Of a DNA stretch of 64,000 nucleotides, positions 55,213 to 64,000 are shown piece after piece. The translations under genes and the position numbers were made by a program. Numbering within the stretch: position 1 is the first letter of the stretch; each line of letters starts with the position of its first letter. Below the pieces are notes generated by a model. It was not told where the DNA came from and searched no databases. It saw nothing but the letters and a program-made list of their open reading frames with translations. The stretch covers positions 66,100,529 through 66,164,528 of the forward strand of contig OZ023269.1 of the NCBI GenBank assembly GCA_964006375.1. The letters run 5' to 3'. This DNA comes from Tillus elongatus. Taxonomy: Eukaryota > Arthropoda > Insecta > Coleoptera > Cleridae.

Positions 55213-56672
55213 TCTGCATGAATTTGATCGAATCCGATATGACATAAGCAATGAAAAGGATAATCGCATGCCGAATAGACGAATTTTAATGTACAAAATA
55301 AATAATAAAATTACCAGACAAAGAAATTTCTCCTAAAATAAATAAAATTGATTAGTTAGAACTATATGACGAAAAGTTGGTCAATTTAAAATATAAATAA
55401 TTACGCAAAATATATACCCTGAGTACAGAAAATAAAACAAGTAGGCATTTAAATAACCCGAAGAATAAAAAAAATACCCTGAGTATAGAAAATAAAACAA
55501 GTAGGCATTTAAATAACCCAAAGAAATACGAATCAGAGAAGCGAAATTTCATAAGAAAATTTAAGTGATAATAAATAAGGAGCAATGCTCGAATTAGATG
55601 CAGTTATTGGATAAGTCAATTAATATAATCATAATTCAAAGGTAGAAAGGGGGAAATAAGTTAAAATAAAATAGAAAATTATTATTATTATTGAGTAATA
55701 GGAAACATGGAATAAGTAGACGAGAAAAATATAAAAAAGGTCTAAAAGACAGAAACCGGTTAAGTACCGAGAAATAATTATAATTAGCAAAAAGATAGAA
55801 TATATAAGGGTCGGATTGATAGGAAAGAATTTGTATAGATGGTGTAGCGATAAGATTGAAATATGAAAAAGGTGAAGTAAAATGATTAACGATACAAAGA
55901 TATCGGTCATTTAAAATGAAGTATAGTATGTGGGCGATCCCAAGGAGGTCGGTCCCGAATTATTGAAGTATATATGTGAATGGAATATTGAAAAGAATAT
56001 TGTAAGTATATAGAATGAATAATGAAAGTATAATATGATGCAAGTAATAATGAAATATGTATAGGGGGTATGTGAAAAGTCAGAAGTAGGGAGACCGTAT
56101 ATGTTATGTAGAAAAGATAAATTATTAGAAGTTGATAAATAATAGAAGTATTACATAGTCCTATTCCATGGTAGTATAAGATATGATAATTTAGCATAAT
56201 GAAATAAGATTGAAAGGAAAGATACCCCATAAAAATATGACAAATAAAAATACCAATAACTGTCATTTATTGAAATAAATTCTGAGGGAAGTTTAAATAA
56301 GTCGAAATAACCAGGGGATGGCATAAATTTAGATCTTATAGAACAATCAATTGAGTTGCCAAGAGAAAGAAATATAAAACCAATTGGTGTGCCATAAAAG
56401 GCGGTGTTGAATAAAATAAAATGTTTTAATTATTAAAGTGTCATACAAGTCGATTATGAATTAAATTTAAGAGTTTTAATATTAGAATGTCATGAAAGGC
56501 AATTTTAAATAAAATAAAGGGTTGTAATGATTGAAATGTCATAAAAGTCGATTTAGAATAAAATAAAATTTTGGAATGTCAAAAAAGGCGATTTTGAACA
56601 AAATATTTTAGTCAATGAATAAAGATGATCTGACTAGCAAACAGTATCCAGACTCACTTTTAGAAAGGGGGA
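55213..56672 (+). other. Non-coding interior of the LTR element with short tandem repeats
   Basis: No pol homology in any frame. 55415-55470 and 55475-55530 are a 60-bp-period duplication (ACCCTGAGTAYAGAAAATAA). 56390-56610 is a degenerate ~55-60-bp repeat of about four to five units (ATGTCATAAAAGKCGATTTT). The minus-strand hydrophobic ORFs here are low-complexity artefacts. Confidence 0.7.
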
Positions 56673-58600
<1,928 letters not shown>

Positions 58601-58618
58601 TCAATAATAATCAAGGCG

Positions 58619-61087
58619 ATGGTTAACGAAATGCTGGAAGATGGGGTGATCGAGGAGTCTACTAGTCCTTGGTCGTCCCCAGTAGTTTTGGTCACCAAGA
58701 AAGACGGCACTATGAGATTTTGCGTGGACTATAGGAAGCTGAATGATGTCACCAACAAAGACAGTTATCCCCTGCCCCGGATCGACGAGACTTTGAACAC
58801 TTTGGCCGGATCAAAGTGGTTCTCTACATTAGACTTGAAAAGTGGTTGCTGGCAAGTAGAACTCCATAAACACGATAAGGAGAAGTCTGCTTTTTCAACT
58901 GGGAATGGATTGTTCCAATTCAAGGTCATGCCATTCGGCTTGTGTAATGCTCCTGCCACCTTCGAGCGACTAATGGAGTTAGTGCTGAGAGGACTGACAT
59001 GGGAAACATGCCTGGTGTATCTCGATGATGTCATGGTGATTGGAAGGACTTTCGATGAACACCTGTCGAATCTGAAACAAGTTTTCTCCAGGCTGAGAGG
59101 TGCCAATCTACAACTAAATCCCAAAAAATGCGTCCTCTTCCAGAAGAAAGTGAGTTTCCTTGGACATGTCGTTTCTGAGAAAAGGATAGAAACCGATCCA
59201 GAGAAAATAAAGGCAGTAAGAGACTGGCCTGTGCCGAAGAACAAACATGAGGTCAGAAGTTTTCTGGGACTTTGCAGCTACTACCGACGCTTTGTGAAGT
59301 ACTTCAGCAGCATTGTGAAACCTCTACATAGCCTAACTGAAAATAAGGCCGGATTCATCTGGTCACCAGATTGCCAACAGTCTTTTAGAGAACTCAAACA
59401 TTGTCTTCTCACTGCTCCTGTACTGGCTTATCCTCAGGACGAAGGACTGTTTATACTGGACACCGATGCTTCCCAGTATGGAATTGGGGCAGTACTTTCA
59501 CAGCTCCAAGCCGGAGAAGAAGTTGTGATAGGCTACTTCAGCAAAACGTTCGGAAAAGCAGAAAGAAATTACTGTGTAACCCGGAAAGAACTGCTGGCAG
59601 TCGTAAGATCCATCGAACATTTCCACAGCTTCCTGTACGGAAGAACATTCCGCGTGAGGTCGGATCACTCTGCTCTGCAATGGCTTCTGAACTTTAGAAA
59701 TCCCGAAGGACAGATAGCACGATGGATAGAGAAACTGCAGAGCTACGACTTCCGGATTGAACATCGAAGAGGAAGAAGTCGCGCCAATGCAGACAGCCTG
59801 TCAAGAAGACCATGTTCAGTGCATGAATGTAAATTTTGCGAGAGACAAGAGAACAAAGAGATCGACAAAGTAACTCATCAGATCAAACAACTGGTGACGG
59901 AACAGGAGAATAACACCGATCTAGACGTAAATCTTGAATACATCAGAGACGCACAGAAGACAGATCCAGACTTGGAAAGTATTAGAGAATGGCTCGAAAA
60001 GGGGAAAAGACCTGAGTGGCACGATGTGTCCCGGCTTGGGGCAGAAGTTAAAGGCTACTGGCTACAGTGGGACTCCTTGTGCCTAAAGAATGACTTGATC
60101 ACTCGAAAATGGGAAACTGTCGATGGTAGAGACTGTATATACCAGACTGTTGTGCCAAGTGAGTGCATAGACAGTGTTCTTCATGAGTTACACAATAGTA
60201 GAAGTGGAGGCCACTTTGGGGTCAACAGGACTCTCGCCAGAGTCAGGGACCGCTTCTATTGGATAAATTGCCGAAGAAGCTTGGAAGAATGGTGCAAACG
60301 GTGTGACCAGTGTGCTTCAAAGAAAGGACCAAAGACCCGATCCAGAGGAAAAATGATGCAGTACATCTCAGGTACACCGTGTGAAAGAGTTGCCGTAGAC
60401 ATCGCAGGACCTTTTCCAATCACAGAGTCTGGGAACAGATACATAATGGTGGCGATGGACTACTTCTCAAAATGGCCTGAAGTTGCGCCGATCCCCAACC
60501 AAGAGGCAACGACCGTAGCAGAAGCCCTGTTGGAAAATGTCATATTGCGACATGGCGTACCATTGGAGATTCACACCGACCAGGGCCGGAATTTCGAATC
60601 AGAAGTCTGGAAGAGCCTAATGGACTTGCTAGGCATAAAGAAAACACGAACAACGCCACTCCACCCTCAATCAGACGGCATGGTAGAACGGCATAACAGG
60701 ACCATCAACCAGTATCTTGCTATGTTTGTCGATGAGAATCAGAGAAACTGGGACAAGCTGATACCTCTGTTCCTCCTAGCTTACAGAAGCTCTCAGCATG
60801 AATCTACCGGCTACACCCCATCCATGGTGTTGACCGGCAGAGAGATGCGGTTACCAATCGACATGACGAGACCACCACCGAACGAGGACATAGAGGACCT
60901 AGCTACGTTACCTGAGTATGTCGCCGACCTAGAAGGAAAACTGCGCACTATACACAGATGCGCTTGGATCGCAGAGCAACACCCCATACATTCAAGGAAG
61001 GTGATGCAGTGTGGCTGTACCAACCAACAAGGAGAAAGGGCCTCAGTCCCAAACTTCAGAAACCATGGGAAGGGCCATATTTGGTGA
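58619..61087 (+). pseudogene. Gypsy pol: RT, RNase H, integrase
   Basis: About 820 codons in one frame. RT: VLVTKKDGTMRFCVDYRKLN, FSTLDLKSGCWQVEL (first Asp), MPFGLCNAPATFERLM, and YLDD at 59018-59029. RNase H: FILDTDASQYGIGAVLSQ, RKELLAVV, VRSDHSALQWL. Integrase: zinc segment LHNSRSGGHFG ... CKRCDQC, then AVDIAGPF, HTDQGRNF and SDGMVERHN; the last two catalytic residues are 35 apart as in DD35E integrases. All catalytic residues survive. Near 60940-60960 a frameshift diverts the reading into a nonsense tail. Gag and protease are missing, so it cannot act alone. It would synthesise and integrate element cDNA. Confidence 0.94.
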
Positions 61088-61209
61088 CTAAGAAAATGAA
61101 CGACCTAGTCTACAGAATCCAGCTGTCTCCAAGAACTAAACCCAAAGTTGTTCACATAGAGAGGTTGAGTCCCTATCGAGGCCACGAACCCCCAAGTGGC
61201 GGCCGGTAA
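60958..61209 (+). pseudogene. Gypsy integrase C-terminal domain, out of frame
   Basis: The true continuation of integrase in another frame: HTFKEGDAVWLYQPTRRKG, LQKPWEGPYLVTKKMNDLVY and PKVVHIERLSPYRG, the conserved gypsy integrase tail, ending TAA at 61207-61209 just before the polypurine tract. Confidence 0.9.
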
Positions 61210-61468
61210 ATACTGTTCGGGACGAACAGTCTTAAGGAGGGGGGCAGTGTTACAAAGCACTTCAATAGATGTAGGTGCGGTGTTGCCACATCTCCAGAAC
61301 TTTCCCCAACATCTGGGAATTTTGGTACAATCTGGCAACACCGCCTCCCCACCCCCCTGGGGGTGACCCCCCACAGGCGAAGTCTCTACCCTCTAGGACC
61401 AAAAATAACGAAGTTACCAACTTTTACCCCGTCGGAACGGATAACTGAGGTCTGCGCATTCCGAACAC

Positions 61469-61609
61469 CCTGTATATAGACCCTGTATACGCAGAGACCA
61501 CTTACACCCTGTATATGCAGAGAGATCTTATAGTACGAGAAACACCTCTTGTGTAACATAGGAGTGATGACCACATTTGGATCATCCTGTATATACATCC
61601 CCCTGTATA
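61469..61609 (+). promoter_or_regulatory. Cluster of five CCTGTATA motifs in gypsy U3
   Basis: At 61469, 61482, 61508, 61586 and 61602, two followed by YGCAGAGA. Repeated short motifs in U3 often bind host factors. Function here is inferred only. Confidence 0.45.
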
Positions 61610-61710
61610 CACACGGGGCCGATCTGTATTCACAGAGCCTTCTAGCAAAAGAAGGTCCTGGAATATTCTGGAATGGAAGGCTCGCGAAACAAGGTAGAAT
61701 GTACGACGTG

Positions 61711-61745
61711 TATATAAAGACGAAAGCAAGCCAGGGCAGTTCAGT
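61711..61745 (+). promoter_or_regulatory. Gypsy LTR promoter
   Basis: TATATAAAG at 61711-61719 and TCAGT at 61741-61745, with arthropod-like spacing of about 32. This marks the U3/R border. Confidence 0.75.
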
Positions 61746-62011
61746 TGAGTGAGATAATGTAGTAACTAGTGTGAAGTAGAGACCGTAGTTTCAGTATAGT
61801 GACTTGTGTGCAGATTAGTAACCAGTGTAAGGCCAGATAAACTGAGTGAGAGAGACGTTCTAGACCTTTATTGTATCCATATTTAGACAGTAAATTAAGT
61901 GTTTTGTGAGAGAAACATTCTAGAACTTTTATTGTATCCATATTTAGATAGTAAATAAAGTTGTTTTGTTAAAATTTAAAGTCTCACTTATCCAGAACCC
62001 GGAGAAAACGC

Positions 62012-62127
<116 letters not shown>

Positions 62128-62663
62128 ACTGAACTGCCCTGGCTTGCTTTCGTCTTTATATACACGTCGTACATTCTACCTTGTTTCGCGAGCCTTCCAT
62201 TCCAGAATATTCCAGGACCTTCTTTTGCTAGAAGGCTCTGTGAATACAGATCGGCCCCGTGTGTATACAGGGGGATGTATATACAGGATGATCCAAATGT
62301 GGTCATCACTCCTATGTTACACAAGAGGTGTTTCTCGTACTATAAGATCTCTCTGCATATACAGGGTGTAAGTGGTCTCTGCGTATACAGGGTCTATATA
62401 CAGGGTGTTCGGAATGCGCAGACCTCAGTTATCCGTTCCGACGGGGTAAAAGTTGGTAACTTCGTTATTTTTGGTCCTAGAGGGTAGAGACTTCGCCTGT
62501 GGGGGGTCACCCCCAGGGGGGGTGGGGAGGCGGTGTTGCCAGATTGTGCCAAAATTCCCAGATGTTGGGGAAAGTTCTGGAGATGTGGCAACACCGCACC
62601 TACATCTATTGAAGTGCTTTGTAACACTGCCCCCCTCCTTAAGACTGTTCGTCCCGAACAGTA

Positions 62664-62916
62664 TTTACCGGCCGCCACTTGGGGGTTCGTGGCCTCGATA
62701 GGGACTCAACCTCTCTATGTGAACAACTTTGGGTTTAGTTCTTGGAGACAGCTGGATTCTGTAGACTAGGTCGTTCATTTTCTTAGTCACCAAATATGGC
62801 CCTTCCCATGGTTTCTGAAGTTTGGGACTGAGGCCCTTTCTCCTTGTTGGTTGGTACAGCCACACTGCATCACCTTCCTTGAATGTATGGGGTGTTGCTC
62901 TGCGATCCAAGCGCAT
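62664..62916 (-). pseudogene. Inverted gypsy: integrase C-terminal domain
   Basis: Same out-of-frame tail as 60958-61209 (HTFKEGDAVWLYQPTRRKG), ending just before the polypurine tract. Confidence 0.9.
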
Positions 62917-64000
62917 CTGTGTATAGTGCGCAGTTTTCCTTCTAGGTCGGCGACATACTCAGGTAACGTAGCTAGGTCCTCTATGTCCTCGTTCGGTGGT
63001 GGTCTCGTCATGTCGATTGGTAACCGCATCTCTCTGCCGGTCAACACCATGGATGGGGTGTAGCCGGTAGATTCATGCTGAGAGCTTCTGTAAGCTAGGA
63101 GGAACAGAGGTATCAGCTTGTCCCAGTTTCTCTGATTCTCATCGACAAACATAGCAAGATACTGGTTGATGGTCCTGTTATGCCGTTCTACCATGCCGTC
63201 TGATTGAGGGTGGAGTGGCGTTGTTCGTGTTTTCTTTATGCCTAGCAAGTCCATTAGGCTCTTCCAGACTTCTGATTCGAAATTCCGGCCCTGGTCGGTG
63301 TGAATCTCCAATGGTACGCCATGTCGCAATATGACATTTTCCAACAGGGCTTCTGCTACGGTCGTTGCCTCTTGGTTGGGGATCGGCGCAACTTCAGGCC
63401 ATTTTGAGAAGTAGTCCATCGCCACCATTATGTATCTGTTCCCAGACTCTGTGATTGGAAAAGGTCCTGCGATGTCTACGGCAACTCTTTCACACGGTGT
63501 ACCTGAGATGTACTGCATCATTTTTCCTCTGGATCGGGTCTTTGGTCCTTTCTTTGAAGCACACTGGTCACACCGTTTGCACCATTCTTCCAAGCTTCTT
63601 CGGCAATTTATCCAATAGAAGCGGTCCCTGACTCTGGCGAGAGTCCTGTTGACCCCAAAGTGGCCTCCACTTCTACTATTGTGTAACTCATGAAGAACAC
63701 TGTCTATGCACTCACTTGGCACAACAGTCTGGTATATACAGTCTCTACCATCGACAGTTTCCCATTTTCGAGTGATCAAGTCATTCTTTAGGCACAAGGA
63801 GTCCCACTGTAGCCAGTAGCCTTTAACTTCTGCCCCAAGCCGGGACACATCGTGCCACTCAGGTCTTTTCCCCTTTTCGAGCCATTCTCTAATACTTTCC
63901 AAGTCTGGATCTGTCTTCTGTGCGTCTCTGATGTATTCAAGATTTACGTCTAGATCGGTGTTATTCTCCTGTTCCGTCACCAGTTGTTTGATCTGATGAG
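62787..64000 (-). pseudogene. Inverted gypsy pol: integrase part, cut by the window edge
   Basis: Open from the window edge through the zinc segment (CKRCDQC), AVDIAGPF, HTDQGRNF and SDGMVERHN, then the same frameshifted tail as the plus copy. RT and RNase H would lie beyond 64000. Confidence 0.93.

Noticed and set aside
55629..56266. Hydrophobic minus-strand ORFs resembling membrane proteins
   Set aside because: Leu/Ile/Tyr/Phe-rich translations of A/T-rich DNA antisense to the LTR element. No start context or family motif.
58619..61209. Endogenous retrovirus with an envelope gene
   Set aside because: No envelope-like ORF follows integrase. The polypurine tract and LTR come directly after the integrase tail.

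Overview
The window reads as repeat-dominated, AT-rich intergenic DNA of an arthropod, most likely an insect. The clues are a BEL/Pao retrotransposon, Ty3/gypsy elements with a TATA box plus TCAGT initiator, an intron-containing P element with a THAP domain, Tc1/mariner transposases with a DUF4817-like N-terminus, R1/LOA-type LINEs, and a TTAGG-type pentanucleotide tail. I could not determine the species. I see no credible host protein-coding gene, rRNA or functional tRNA gene. Every coding stretch with recognisable homology belongs to a transposable element, and almost all are broken by frameshifts, stops or deletions.

Layout. 1-5 kb: a mariner transposase relic, a TIR element lying between TA tracts, a 323-bp MITE and a degenerate satellite-like tandem repeat. 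5.2-11.9 kb: a full-length but disabled BEL/Pao element on the minus strand with 258-bp LTRs. 12-15.7 kb: a tRNA-derived SINE-like segment, a 570-bp GT tract and copies of a repeat family that carries a microsatellite at a fixed internal position. 16-21.7 kb: a P-element pseudogene whose intron holds a 2.5-kb mariner-like element with TIRs over 250 bp. 21.7-22.8 kb and 25.1-29.4 kb: R1/LOA-type LINEs, minus strand. 29.4-37 kb: mostly featureless DNA with microsatellites, a second mariner relic and a 650-bp TIR element. 37.2-40.1 kb: a CR1/Jockey-type LINE with a poly(A) tail. 40.7-45 kb: an L1/Tx1-type ORF1 piece, an R1-type 5' end and an L1/Tx1 ORF2 3' piece. 45-46.6 kb: a gypsy integrase/LTR fragment, then an 814-bp TG tract.

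48.2-58.6 kb is the most structured part. One TA tract at the centre of an older inverted repeat appears to have received three LTR-derived insertions in turn: a fold-back made of two opposed LTR ends, a GC-rich 2.26-kb solo LTR, and a 5.9-kb gag-only LTR element with 1.5-kb LTRs and a tandemly triplicated primer-binding-site-like leader. 58.6-64 kb holds a gypsy pol plus LTR and an inverted, nearly identical copy of the same element facing it, with a TA tract in the spacer, so the right end of the window is a large palindrome.

Common thread. (TA)n tracts abut nearly every younger insertion and lie inside or between several inverted repeats. They look like both an insertion target and a place where DNA folds back. 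No element here encodes a complete intact set of proteins, so any movement would depend on enzymes encoded elsewhere. The gypsy pol at 58.6-61.1 kb has the best-preserved catalytic motifs.
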